From the NCBI GenBank assembly GCA_032719365.1, contig CM064871.1:30663566-30727565 (forward strand): 64,000 nucleotides of DNA. Direction: 5' to 3'. The DNA is from Prinsepia uniflora. Its lineage: Eukaryota > Streptophyta > Magnoliopsida > Rosales > Rosaceae. The first letter of the stretch is position 1, and every line of letters begins with the position of its first letter. Under the pieces are notes generated by a model, which saw nothing but the letters and a program-made list of their open reading frames with translations, did not search any database and had not been told where the DNA came from. Positions 46,429-58,866 of the stretch are shown here, one piece after another. The position numbers and the translations under genes are program-made.

Positions 46429-48926
46429 TGACACGACCCATCCCAATCCCCCCCTAGGATTAACACGGGATGTACCATGCTCCCGTCTGACACGAAGTGT
46501 CGGACAAGGGATAAATTAAAACCATCAGCCCGACCAGCTTCCAGAGCGCGCCAAGATCCTGTGGAGGAGTGTGATATCTCAGTCTCTACTACAGTCCGCA
46601 TCCGTGATCAACCTGAAGGGCATTAAAAACAAGGAATGACTGTGAGTGGACGAAAATCAATAGTTTAATAAAAAACATTTCATAAAAGATATTTAAGCCC
46701 TTTACTAAAAAGCATGCATGCATACGAAACCATTTATTGAATCATATGTTCAAACAACGCGCCTCTGCCCAAAACCATTTATACAAATCCATACATAGTA
46801 ACCATATGTGGGAACTCAGCCGAAATCCATTTATTATTCACAAAACGCAATTTCGCAATTCAAAGAAATCATGCTTATCAATATCATATAACCAATCCTA
46901 TCACGGTTTCTAAACCTACGCGCGTGCTACACAGGGTCTCAAATCCCAAGTCTCCCCAAGGTCCACCCAGGTCAATGTCCGCAGATCAATGACCTTCCCT
47001 AGGGGTTACAATCCATAATAGCCTTCCTGAGAGTAAAGGTACCCAACGGGGGCGACTCCACTCAGTTAGTGCTCCGTGACTAGTCTGAGGTCCACCCAGG
47101 CCAATGACCCTCCCCTGAGGAGACAATCCATAAATTTATAAGGACGGTATATGAAAAATCATTTTGAAATCATTCTCAAAATCTTTCGAAGGTTCATGCC
47201 CGGTCCCCATAAACCGTCATGAACCAGAAATCCATTTATGGGTCCCCGACCAGAAATCACAATCGTAAACCATAACTGGGCCCCAAGCCCGAATTCATAA
47301 ACCAACTGAGCCTCACGCCCTATTTCGTAAACCAACTGGGCCTCCGGCCCGATAACGTGACTAAATGGACTTTGAGTCTGAGGGTTTCCAAAAAAAAATG
47401 GGTCTCATGCCCAAGTTTACCTTTTCAAATCCAAAACCATTCCTGAAACCATAAGCACTATATAAACCAAAGACCTCGAAATACGTGCAAATACGTAAAT
47501 ACTAACTACCACAACCAAATGCACTCAAGGCATCTTATAACATTTATTTAAGCTCATATAAAATATTTATGCATGAATCAATTAAGAAAACAAAGTCCGC
47601 TCACAGACCGTCCAAGGCCGCATCTCAATACGCGCGCCATAAGTCTCTCCCGGTCCAATCACCGTCACCGGGGTTCCCAAACCGTCCAAATCAAAATAGA
47701 GAGTTACTAACTACCTCATTAACCTCTTATTGAAGCCCCATAATTTTTCAGAATTTTTAACAATTTTTAAACCCGATCCTAAACCTTCGGACGTCATGAA
47801 CTATATGGAAACGACGTCCAATTGACACGAAATCAGTCCCAAAAGGTTCATTACATCGAAAGGATGATTTCGTATGTTGAACACTTCCCCAGATTCCTCC
47901 CCACGCACCTCCACGCGCCGCCTGAAGGACCTGCGTGTGAAGCCCACACACCGGGAACAGGTCGTCTTCTTCCTTGCGACGGCTAGTTCTGCGGGTTCAG
48001 CGGTTTGGCCAGTCCAGCTGGACCGGCGTGACCGGTCTGACTCCATTCCTCCCTCATTTTTAGTACATTTCATTCCATTTTAATCCTAATCTCTTAGTCT
48101 CAATCCTAGGAACCTATTTATATGAACAAAAATAACAAAAACCATTCAAAACCTCCTGGTTCACAACTCCCCTCATGGCCCTGTTTTTTTCCGTCCATCC
48201 CCAGGGTGGCTCAGCCACTTTCCATCAACCAAAACCATCCCTAGACCTTCCTACAAACCCAATAACCATCCCCCAATCAATAGAAACCATTCCTAATGTC
48301 CCAATCGAAATATTGAATTCGAAAACACAACTGGGGCTACAAGTTTACCTTTCCTCCTCTGTGGAAGGCAATCTTGCTGGCCCCTTACCATCTCCTGGCC
48401 CATCAGCACCTCTCTGTCTCTCAGTCAACCTCCCAAGCCCACTCAAGCATCTCAGGGGAAGGGAGAAATGGAGTTGGGCTTTGTGGGATCTCGGGTTAAG
48501 GGGGAAATGAAACAAAAAGGGATGAACGATGCATGTATGTAAGGGGATGGGCAATGGATGAGTGACACTTATCACTCATCCATTGGTCTTGTTAAAAAAT
48601 ATTTGGGCCCCATTAATGACAAATGTTCCTCATCTCGTAAAACATGCAAAAGTTACCGTAAACTTCCGTGAACTGTAACTTTCCCGTCGAACGTCCGATT
48701 TCGATATGCCGTCTGTCTATGGATTCGTATCAACCCGATCTACATAATAGTCCTCGGCCCTCGTGCGTCGGACCTTCGGGGTCAAAAGTCAACTTTTTGT
48801 CCTCGTTTAGGGACAAAATCGTAATTTCACCATGAACGTCCGTTAATCCTCGGCTAATCCCCGATTAACCTCACTAATCCGTAATTAACCTTAATTAATC
48901 CCTAATATTAGGGATGGGTCGTTACA
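46429..48926 (-). mobile_element. Solo LTR 'H' (2498 bp), TSD AAATA
   Basis: The plus-strand borders are TGACACGACCCATCC and GGATGGGTCGTTACA, so it reads on the minus strand. It is flanked by AAATA at 46424-46428 and 48927-48931. The hairpin GTCTGACACGAAGTGTCGGAC lies at 46485-46505. One copy of the GGTTCATGCCCGGT palindromic block is near 47191. It lies inside the TNP2 transposase, whose reading continues on both sides. Confidence 0.92.
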
Positions 48927-48931
48927 AAATA

Positions 48932-49312
48932 TTTCATCACTGGACCTCTCCTTAGTCATGCCCATAGCTCTGTTTATCATCAAATGAGTCAGATGGTATA
49001 TGCCACTAGAGTTCCCAGGGTAAAAAACTTCTCACGCCCAAATAACATACCTTTGATGTGTGCAAAAAGAATGTTTCCTGCTCTACATGTTAGACAAGCA
49101 AGATAGCTCTTGGTGCTCCACCTCGTCAACATACTATAAGTAGGAAAATCATTAAATATCCACATTACAGCTGCTCGTTGAGTGAACATTCCTCCACTGA
49201 ACTTGTTGTATGTTCGGACACCATTTTCCCACAAGTCCATGAGCTCATCAATCAATGGCCACAAATAAACACTAATAGAGTTACTAAGCAATTTGGACCC
49301 CGGTATCAAAGT
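48932..49312 (-). pseudogene. CACTA TNP2 transposase, central part (Transposase_21)
   Basis: A 113-residue open minus-strand stretch carries STLIPGSKLLSNSISVYL, WPLIDELMDLWENGVRTYN, MFTQRAAVMWIFNDFP and STKSYLACLTC. These are the core blocks of PF02992. It is bounded on the right by element I (TSD ACTGA at 49313-49317) and on the left by solo LTR H. The flanking pieces carry the preceding and following blocks of the same protein, which proves that both LTR elements interrupted one transposase gene. Confidence 0.92.
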
Positions 49313-49317
49313 ACTGA

Positions 49318-52225
49318 TGTAACGATCCATCCCAAATTCTGGGATTAGATTAGTAACTAATCATGATTAGTGGGGTTAGTCGGTGATTAGTTGGGCGAAA
49401 TCGAATGAACGATGCAAAATGACCATTTTGCCCCTAGTCGTGGGTAAAATGTTGACTTTTAATTTGGGCGGTCAAATGGACTTTGATCGATGACCGTGAC
49501 GTAGTTTGGGACATCACGAGTTCATAGACAGGTGACACATTCGATTCCGACGTTCTAGGTGAAAGTTATGACGTTCGGAAGTTAAGGGGCATTTTGGTAA
49601 TTTTGGTTAATAGGGGAAAAATGTTACCTTTTTGATCGGGAGGTCCGTTGGTCGAGGGCCGAGGACCGTTACATAGATCGGGAGGATACGCATCCATAGA
49701 CAGACAGCACGCTGAAATCAGACTTTGAACGGGAAAGTTATGGGCCACGGAAGTTCGATTTCACTATGCGCGCATTACGAGGCGAGGACACGTGGCTTAT
49801 TCTGACTGGGTCAGACATTTTAAGTGGGACATGTGGACCAATAACCTGAAAATGTGGACCTATGTCTTGATTGGTGAGATTGGATTTAAATATTAGGATT
49901 TTAATTAATTGTTAATTCCCACTTAACTCACCTTTTGATCTGGGCCCTTCATCTGACCTATGCCTTCAATCTGTACCGTCCATCTCACCCCTCCCCATCT
50001 GATCAAACTCCGCCATCTGGTCAAACTCCACCACCTCTTTGTTATATCACAACCCGAAAACCTCATTTTTTTCCCCAATACAAACACACATATCCCTCAC
50101 TTCACCATCTCTATTGGGTGTGCACAACCTTGAGAAGTGACTGAGATAGTGAGAGACGACGGGAGGTGGCAAAGAAACGGCGGCGACCACGGTGGTTCAC
50201 GGCAAAGGTAAGTAACCCAAGAGCTAATTATATCCACGTTTTGAAAGTCGGACTTTAACTGTAGTTTTAAACTCCTATTTAGTTCGAATGGGACTTAGGG
50301 ACAGAAACAGACCCAGTGGACGTGAATTCGAAGCTTGAAGTGGCCTGGATCGACTGGGAAGTTAATCGAAAATCTGGGCTTCGGGTTTTTGTTCAGAGGT
50401 AAAGATATAACCGTGTTTTCTTGTTTTTGATTCCATAAACCTCTTAGTTGGACCTAGACGAACACGTAGGAAGAAACCCGTAGGAAATGGTTGAGTAATG
50501 GCTGAGAACTGGCCGGGTCGGTTCATCGGTTTGGCTGAACCGGTTCAAAACAGTGAACCGGGTCCAACGCGAGGTTGACGATGAACAGTGCCCGGTGCGT
50601 GTAAGGTCTTTTCGGGAAACTTTCAACATGTGAAATAATCTATTCGATGTAACGAACATTTTGGGATTGGTTTCGTGTCATTCGGACACCGTTTCGATAT
50701 TGTTCCAGACGTCCGAAGATTTTGAATCGAGTTTAAAAATAGTTAAAAATTTGGGAAAATTACGGGACTTTGATAAGAGGTTAATGAAGAGGTTAGTGAC
50801 CCTCTAATGTGATTTGGACAGGTTTGGGAGTCCCGGTGATAGTGGCGAGACCCGGGAAGTCTTATGGCACGCTTATCGAGGCGCTTCGTTGGACGGTCTG
50901 TGAGTGGACTTTGGTTTTATAAATCTTATGCATGCATAACTGTTTTATATGGATTATTATTGTGATTATATGATGTTGATTTGGATATTGGTGAATTATA
51001 TAGTTTCGCGCATTTCGATACTTATGGTTTTGAATATGATTTCATGAAATGGTGTGGGAATTGGAAAGATAAACTCGGGCATGTGACCCAATTGTTTTGG
51101 AAAACTTGAACTTGGAGTCCAATTGAGTTACGTAATCGGGCCGGTGGCCCAATTGCTTTACTAAATAGGGCTAGGGGCCCAGTTGATTTACGAAATCGGA
51201 CCGTGGGCCCAGTTGATTTACGAAATCGGGCCGTGGGCCCAGTTGGTTTACGAAATCGGGCATGAGGCCCAGTTGGTTGTAAATGTGATTTAGGGTCGTG
51301 GACCCTAAATGGATTTGAATAAATGGTTTTGGATTTGATAGATCAGATGTTTGGACCTGTGATGGTTTTATGGAAATTCCGGGCAAGGCCATGAGATGTT
51401 TGAAATGATTAATAAACTGTTTTCCATAAACCATCTTGATATGAGGATATGTGATAGTCTCCTCCAGGTGTCTGGGACACTGCGGAAGTCACGGTGCATT
51501 GCCTGCGAGGGTTCATTATACGGAGCTACCGGACCGTATGATGACTTAGGAGCAGGATTGCTATGATTGGACGTCTGGGACGTCAGACATCTGGGATGTC
51601 AGAGATATTGAACCGGTGAGATCCCGGGTAGCACGCGTTGCTTTATACCGTGAGATATGACGTCTGGGACATCGAGCGTCTGGGACGCTAGGAATCTGGG
51701 ATCCCCAAGATGGTTTAAACATGTTTTTCTTGGAAATGGTATTTATGGTTATGGTTTTGGGCGATGGCCTACTTGGAATTGGAATTGGTATTCTGGATGT
51801 CGGATTTATATAATATATGTTTGGTTTTCGGTATTCATGATTTTGGCTAGATACCCACATGATTTGGTTTTACTGTTTCTGGGCTAAGGTCCTAATGGTT
51901 GTTTTTAGTAAATAGTTTACTTACTGGTTTTCGATGCATGCATACGTTTTAATGAATGGTATAAATATCTTTTTGAAATGTGTTTTACGAACTCATTTAT
52001 TTTCGTCCACTCACATCCTTTGTTATTTTTAATGCCCTTCAGGTTGATCACGGATGCGACTGCAGTAGAGACTGGGACATTGCATACCTCCTCCGCCGAT
52101 CCTTGCGCACTCTGGGAGCTCGTTGGGGCAGTAGCTTTAGGTTATCCCTTGTCTGACACTTCGTGTCAGACGGGAGTATGACTCATCCCACGGTAATCCC
52201 GGGGGGATTGGGATGGGTCGTGTCA
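49318..52225 (+). repeat. Element I 5' LTR (2908 bp)
   Basis: It is collinear with 55797-58861. Compared with the 3' copy it lacks about 50 bp near 50597 and about 60 bp near 51015, and it has a single copy of a 69-bp segment that is duplicated in the 3' LTR. Five 30-bp repeats lie at 51121-51270. A GTCTGACACTTCGTGTCAGAC hairpin is at 52151-52171. Confidence 0.93.
51121..51270 (+). repeat. 30-bp tandem repeat, 5 copies (5' LTR of I)
   Basis: The unit is like AGTTGATTTACGAAATCGGA followed by CCGTGGGCCC. Starts are at 51121, 51151, 51181, 51211 and 51241. The 3' LTR has the matching array at 57757-57906. Confidence 0.9.
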
Positions 52226-52227
52226 AG

Positions 52228-52239
52228 TGGTATAAGAGC
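52228..52239 (+). other. Element I primer binding site
   Basis: TGGTATAAGAGC lies two bases after the LTR end. It has one mismatch to the initiator-Met site TGGTATCAGAGC. Confidence 0.85.
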
Positions 52240-55200
52240 AGGTTTGCTCTTCATGTGCGCACAGGTCGAGGGTGTGATGTCTCTTTGGGCTGCAGTTTTT
52301 TATCAACCTGATATTTAGGGGGTCGGATGGATAGTTGGTGGGAACGAATCATGAATAGTGGATAAAGTACGATTGGGCCGATACGTCGTGCGTTAGTGTG
52401 ATTCGACCCAAGTGGGGTTGTATGTTATCAACTGGTGATGTGAGACCGTCAGTTCGGTCATGTGGTAGTAGATTGTTGTGCTGCTGGGAGCAGCCGGGTT
52501 TTCCCCGAGCCCCAATTGAGTGATGGGAATCCCATTTGAGTAGTGACTTGGAAATGTGAACCTCAGTTGGGTAATGGTCTAAATGTGAACCCTAGTGGCG
52601 ATTTCTAGTGTAAGGGATGTTGGTACATCTGAGTTGGCCGATGACCTTAGTGGTGGAACCTACGTTGAGTTGATAGCAGGATTGGATTTGACGTCCATAC
52701 GATGTCAGGACCGCGGGGTCGGTCAAGTTTTGGATTACACTGCAGTGGAGAGTGGGGTTCAGAGGAACCCTAGGGTGTTATTGTGGAACCCTAGTTTATG
52801 ATGGTTTGGAAAGGTGAACCTTAGTGGTGATAGATGAACTACTATTGTGTGTCCGTAGTTGCTGAGGATTGGAGGATTTTCCGAAGTCGGGGTGGTCTGT
52901 CGAGGCGAACCCCAGATTAGGACTAGTGGATTGGAACTTGTGCTGCGACGAGCGGCTGAGGTTGTGGATGGCCATGTGGATGACTCTAATGAGTCTAGCC
53001 ATAACTATAGAGATTGGTTGTCATATGTGAAGTGAATTGGTGGGATTCGATCCACAGGTACGGTTATGAGATAAGATACGGAATCCTGAGTTAGACTGAA
53101 TAATAGTGTGATAGGTGGACGCGGATCTCGATAGCGATGACTGTTGGTCGACAATCATGTAGAGATGGCTGGCTATCGAGGGTGATTGATGTAGTTGTGT
53201 TAATTGAGGATTGGGGAACGTTCAAGGAGCGTTCAGTACCTAACTGTGGTTTGGCAGAGTGGTGGTACCTAGAGTGGTTCGGTACGCGGGAGACAGAGTT
53301 TCTCCAACTTGAGCAGAGGTACGGGATCGTCGCTCGGTATGAGTGGAGATCCATAGTTTTCTGATTCGCACACTTAGTGCTAACACTGACAGGTGTTATT
53401 GATAGACTAGATAGGATCCAACGGTAGTTGAGACGTGAGAATCGAGTACTTTCATAAGGGATTAGTGACCAGTTGGTCAATGTTGGCCAGAGTTGGTCAG
53501 TTATGGTGGTGTGCAGAGATTTGACTGCAGATCAGAGCAGGGGTCTGTTGTGATTCTCCAGTCGAGCGGTACATCAGATTAGGATGAATTGACATCATTT
53601 TGGATGTACATATACGGTCGTAATCAGGTGGATGAGTTTAATTATTTATTGACACGTGGATGATATCCGAATGAGCTAAGGACTTGAGAATCCATTCCGG
53701 ATTGGTTTTGGTTGACTGTGGTTGACCATATCTCCTGAGTTCAGGATAGACTTGCGGTGGAGAAATTGGATTGTGAGGAATGAAATGGGTCATTATAGTA
53801 GTTATCGACAGTCGTTGTTGGACAGAAAGGTTGGAGAAGGATTTCTAGCTCATGAATAGAAACTGTTAAGCGTGGTTCCTATATTGTTGGGACATAGAAA
53901 TCGAGAGATACGGTGTTTGCGGTGACACGAGGAATGCGTGTTTTCCGCCTTGGTAATGGGTATATCGAAGTCATTTTGGGTGACTTCTCAGGTTCTGCTA
54001 GGGCAGATGGTGGGTGTACCACTAGTACATTGGACGTGTATTGGTTGGTGGACCCAGGATTTGTTTGGGTCATCAGGTGGAGTTGAGTATATCGAAGTTA
54101 GGTGAACGAGATTTCTCATTTTCTGCTTGGTGGTAGACGATGTTGATTTACATGGCGTGGTGAGTGCAGTGAGTTTTATTTACATTCACGTAGGATGAGT
54201 TTTGGCGTCATCGTTTTGGATCATCCTTGGTTTTTCCTAGGTGGAATGGCAAGGATCGATACGAGGTAATCAGTGAGAACCCACAGTCTCGGCGTGTCTC
54301 GTCGTTGACTAACCTGTTTAGATGTGGGAGTTGGTTGTCAAACGATGTGTCAGTATGCAGATTAGTTGAGGGTGTACGACCCTATGGTTTGGAATCTAGT
54401 AGTAAACTGTGTGGATCCGAGGTGGAGCAGGATCGTGACATTTATAGTCGGGGACGCAGTGATGAATATGGGTCATGATCTTGATGATCCAGATAGGGGG
54501 AGAGTTTATCACCCTTACTTTGGTATGTGAGTCGTAAATGACGGGACTGAACTTCTTTTCGAAGTGAATCTCGTATGGTGTATTACTCGGGTGAGTAGGT
54601 TTCCGATGTGGTCGGATTTTGTCAACCTTAGATGTGTGGATATTGGGATTGGCTTCCCTATGAAGTCAATCAAATGTATTGAGCAGGTAACTGATAGGTT
54701 CAGTTTTGGGTGTGTCTTGGTAGACGTGAACGAGATTTGGGGTTTTGGAATCGAATTTCTGGGTGACGATTCAGGATTCGATTTCGGAACTTGAAAATGG
54801 ATTTCTGGATTTGGGTGCGGAATGATTATTCCAAATGCTAGCTTACGGAATAATGATTTCGGATTTGGATTTGGAAATGGATTAAGAATATGATGTCTGG
54901 GTTTGGATTCGGGATTTCTTACGAAATTGCTGATTCAGATTTGGATTTGGAAATGGATGATGGGTGGAGTTTTGATTTGTCTAATGCTGGATTGGACAAA
55001 TGGACTCCATTATTGGAACGTTTTTGGCTATGACCTAGGTGGTTGTAGTCTGGTCGATGGATAGATGTGTGTACTTTGTACATGGTTCGAGGTACGATAC
55101 CTTGCAGGCTAGTGGTGCCTGGTGACGGTATACAGGTTATACCAGAATTATGTCAGTGAACATGTTGGTAGTCGGATTGGTTCCGATACTATTGGATTAG

Positions 55201-55796
55201 TCAAGGTCGTGGACTGAACATTGGATACTATGCAATGGGTCATGGTATTTCTGATGGGTCTAGTTAGACACAGGTCGAGTGAAATGTTGGTAAGTGCATA
55301 CTCGAGCTGAGTAAGTTGGTAGTTAGTATAACCACGAGTGAGTATAGTGTCTGTTTTAGACTGACAACTGTCAAATGGTGACAGATTGTCGGGATGTGTC
55401 AACGTGGATTGTTGAGTGAGGTCTGATGACTCCCAGTAGAGGCAGACGCCAGGATAGATTGGTTATTGAGAAAGGAACCGTCGAGTTGTTGCGTCAACGA
55501 AATGGTAGATTTGACAAGTGGTGTCAATTCGAAACGTGTGGTTTCTATCATTCGACAGGGTCGAATGTAGTCGATACAACGTGAATACTAGTGGTACGTT
55601 TGGGTGCAGACAAGTTTTGTTCTGATTAGTTGGTGTACGAGTGTACGCGTGTTGCGGGGTCGATTTTACATTCCACGGGGTGATTGTGGAATCAGGATAG
55701 TTGGAATTTCGAGAACGAAACTAATTAAGGAGGGAAGAACGGTTGAGATTAGATCGGTGGCAATTTCGAGGACGAAATTAATTAAGGAGGGAAGGT
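52240..55796 (+). other. Element I internal region without recognisable coding sequence
   Basis: There are no gag or pol motifs and no ORF over about 130 codons. It shares blocks with the inside of element B (for example GTGATGTCTCT near 52275, ACGGGATCGTCGCTCGGTAT near 53320, GGTCATTATAGTAGTTATCG near 53790). A segment at about 54730-54970 resembles part of LTR D (about 37180-37330). The right end carries two AATTTCGAGRACGAAA...AAGGAGGGAA blocks 57 bp apart. The second is the polypurine tract next to the 3' LTR. The NFEDEI coding trace is visible in it. Confidence 0.8.
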
Positions 55797-58700
55797 TGTA
55801 ACGATCCGTCCCGAATTCTGGGATCGGATTAGTAACTAATCATAATTAGTGGGGTTAATCGGTGATTAGTTGGGCGAAATCGGACGAACGATGCAAAATG
55901 ACCGTTTTGCCCCTAGTCGTGGGTAAAACGTTGACTTTCAATTCAGGCGGTCAAATGGACTTTGACCAATGACCGTGACGTAGTTTGGGACGTCACGAGT
56001 TCACAGACAGGTGGCACATTCGATTCCGACGTTCGAGGTGAAAGTTATAATGTTTGGAAGTTAAGGGGCATTTTGGTAATTTTGGTTAATAGGGGAAAAA
56101 TGTTGACTTTTTGACCCGGAGGCCCGATGGCCGAGGGCAGAGGACGATTACGTAGATCGGGAGGATACGAATCCATAGACAGGTGGCACGCTGAAATCGG
56201 ACTTCGAACGGGAAAGTTATGGGTCACGGAAGTTCGATTTCACTTTGTGCGCATTATGAGGAGAGGACACGTGGCTTATTCTGATTGGGTCAGACATTTT
56301 AAGTGGAACATGTGGACCAATAACCTGAAAATGTGGACCTATGTCTTGATTGGTGAGATTGGATTCAAATATTAGGATTTTAATTAATTGTTAATTCCCA
56401 CTTAACTCACCTTTTGATCTGGGCCCTTCATCTGACCTATGCCTTCAATCTGCACCGTCCATCTCACCCCTCCCCATCTGATCAAACCCTACCATCTAGT
56501 CAAACTCCACCACCTCTCTGTTATATCACAACCCGAAAACCTCATTTTTCTTTCCCCCATACAAACACACATATCCCTCACCTCACCATCTCTGTTGTGT
56601 GTGCACAACCTTGAGAAGTGACTGAGATAATGAGAGACCATATCCCTCACCTCACCATCTCTGTTGTGTGTGCACAACCTTGAGAAGTGACTGAGATAGT
56701 GAGAGATGACGGGAGGCAGCAAAGAAACGGTGGCGACCACGGTGGTTCACGGCAAAGGCGAGTAACCCGAGAGCTAATTATATCCCAGTTTTGAAAGTCG
56801 GACTGTAACTGTAGTTTTGAACTCCTATTTAGTTCTAATGGGACTTAGGGACAGAAACAGACCCAGTGGATGTGAATTCGAAGCTTGAAATGGCCTGGAT
56901 CGACGGGGAAGTTAATCGAAAATTTGGGCTTCGGGTTTTTGTTCAGAGGTAAAGATCTAACCATGTTTTCTTGTTTTTGATTCCATAAACCTCTCAGTTG
57001 TACCTAGACGAACAAGTAGGAAGAAACCCATAGGAAATGGTTGAGTAATGGCTGAGAACATGCCGGGTCAGTTCAGCGGTTAGGTTGAACCGGTTCAAAC
57101 CAGTGAACCGGGTCCAACACGAGGTTGACGATGAACAGTGCCCGATGCGTGGGTTTCACGCGCAAGGGATTCAACCGGCACGTGGGGGCACGTGTAAAGT
57201 CTTTTGGGGAAACTTTCAACATGTTAAATAATCTATTCGATGTAACGAACATTTTGGGATTGGTTTCGTGTCAATCGGACACCGTTTCGATATTGTTCGG
57301 GAGGTCCGAAGGTTTTGAATTGAGTTTAAAAATAGTTAGAAATTTGAGAAAATTACGGGACTTTGATAGGAGGTTAGTGACCCTCTAATGTGATTTGAAC
57401 AGGTTTGGGTGTCCCGATGATAGTGGCGAGGCCCGAGAAGGCTATGGCACGCGTATCGAGGCGCATCGTAGGATGGTCTGTGAGCGGACTTTGGTTTTAT
57501 AAATCTTATGCATGCATAACTATTTTATATGGATTATGATTGTGATTATATGATGTTGATTTGGATATTGGTGAATTATATAGTTTCGCGCATTTCGAGG
57601 CGATTTACGTGCTTGCATGTAAGTCGAGGTTTTCGATTTTACTCTGATTTTCCATACTTATGGTTTTGAATATGATTTCATGAAATGGTTTGGGAATTGG
57701 AAAGATAAACTCGGGCATGAGACCCAATTGTTTTCGAAACCTCGGACTTGGAGTCCAATTGAGTTACGTAATCGGGTCGGGGGCCCAATTGCTTTACAAA
57801 ATCGGGTCAGGGGCCTAGTTGATTTACGAAATCGGACCGTGGGCCCAGTTGATTTACGAAATCAGGCCATGGGCCCTGTTGGTTTACGAAATCGGGCATG
57901 AGGCCGAGTTAGTTATAAATGTGATTTACGGTCGTGGACCCTAAATGGATTTGAATAAATGGTTTTGGATTTGATAAATCAGATGTTTGGACTTGTGATG
58001 GTTTTATGGAAATTCCGGGCAGGGCCCTTGAGATGTTTGAAATGATTGATAAATTGTTTTCCATAAACCATCTTGATATGAGGATATGTGATGGTCTCCT
58101 CCAGGTGTCTTAGACACTGGGGAAGTCACGGTGCATTGCCTGCGAGGGGTCATTATACGGAGCTACCGGACCGTATGATGACTCAGGAGCATGATTTCTA
58201 TGATTGGACGTCTTGGACGTCAAACATCTGGGATGTCAGAGATATTGACCCGGTGAGACCCCGGGTAGCACGCATTGCTTTATACCGTGAGATATGACGT
58301 CTGGAACGTCGAGCGTCTGGGACGCTAGGCATCTTGGATGCCCAGAATGGTTTAAACATGTTTTTCCTGGAAATGGTATTTATGGTTAGGGTTTTGGGCG
58401 ATGGCCCACTTGGAATTGGAATTGGTATTCTGGATGTCGGATTTATATAATATATGTTTGGTTTTTGGTATTCATGGTTTTGGGTAGAGACCCACATGAT
58501 TTGGTTTTACGGTTTCTGGGCTAAGGCCCTAATGGTTGTTTTTAGTAAATAGTTTACTTACTGGTTTTCGATGCATGCATACGTTTTAATGAAGGGCATA
58601 AACCTCTTTGTGAAATGTGTTTTACGAACTCATTTATTTTCGTCCACTCACAGCCTTTGTTGTTTTTAATGCCTTTCAGGTTGATCACGATGCAACTGCA

Positions 58701-58861
58701 GCAGAGACTAGGACATTGCATACCTCCTCCACCGATCCTTGTGCACTCTGGGAGCTCGTTGGGGCAGTGGCTTTAGGTTATCCCTTGTCTAACACTTCGT
58801 GTCAGACGGGAGCATGACACATCCCACGTTAATCCCGGGGGGATTGGGATGGGTCGTGTCA
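55797..58861 (+). repeat. Element I 3' LTR (3065 bp)
   Basis: It is the partner of 49318-52225. A 69-bp direct duplication lies at 56570-56638 and 56639-56707. The 30-bp array is at 57757-57906 and the hairpin at 58785-58808. Confidence 0.93.
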
Positions 58862-58866
58862 ACTGA

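Larger units (their letters stand above)
49318..58861 (+). mobile_element. Element I: complete non-autonomous long-LTR gypsy element, TSD ACTGA
   Basis: LTRs at 49318-52225 and 55797-58861 begin TGTAACGATCC and end GGGATGGGTCGTGTCA. ACTGA flanks the element at 49313-49317 and 58862-58866 as an exact duplication. A primer site (TGGTATAAGAGC) and polypurine tract are present. The 3.57-kb inside has no recognisable gag or pol but shares blocks with element B. LTR similarity is high, so this may be one of the younger insertions here. Confidence 0.95.

Noticed and set aside
51121..51270. Regular 30-bp and 50-bp repeats considered as a CRISPR array
   Set aside because: The copies are directly adjacent with no unique spacers, lie inside LTRs, and the genome is eukaryotic.
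57680..57901. 73-codon frame with a 10-residue LRNR..GPV repeat
   Set aside because: It is the 30-bp repeat array of the element I 3' LTR read in frame. The 5' LTR has the same DNA without a matching long ORF.
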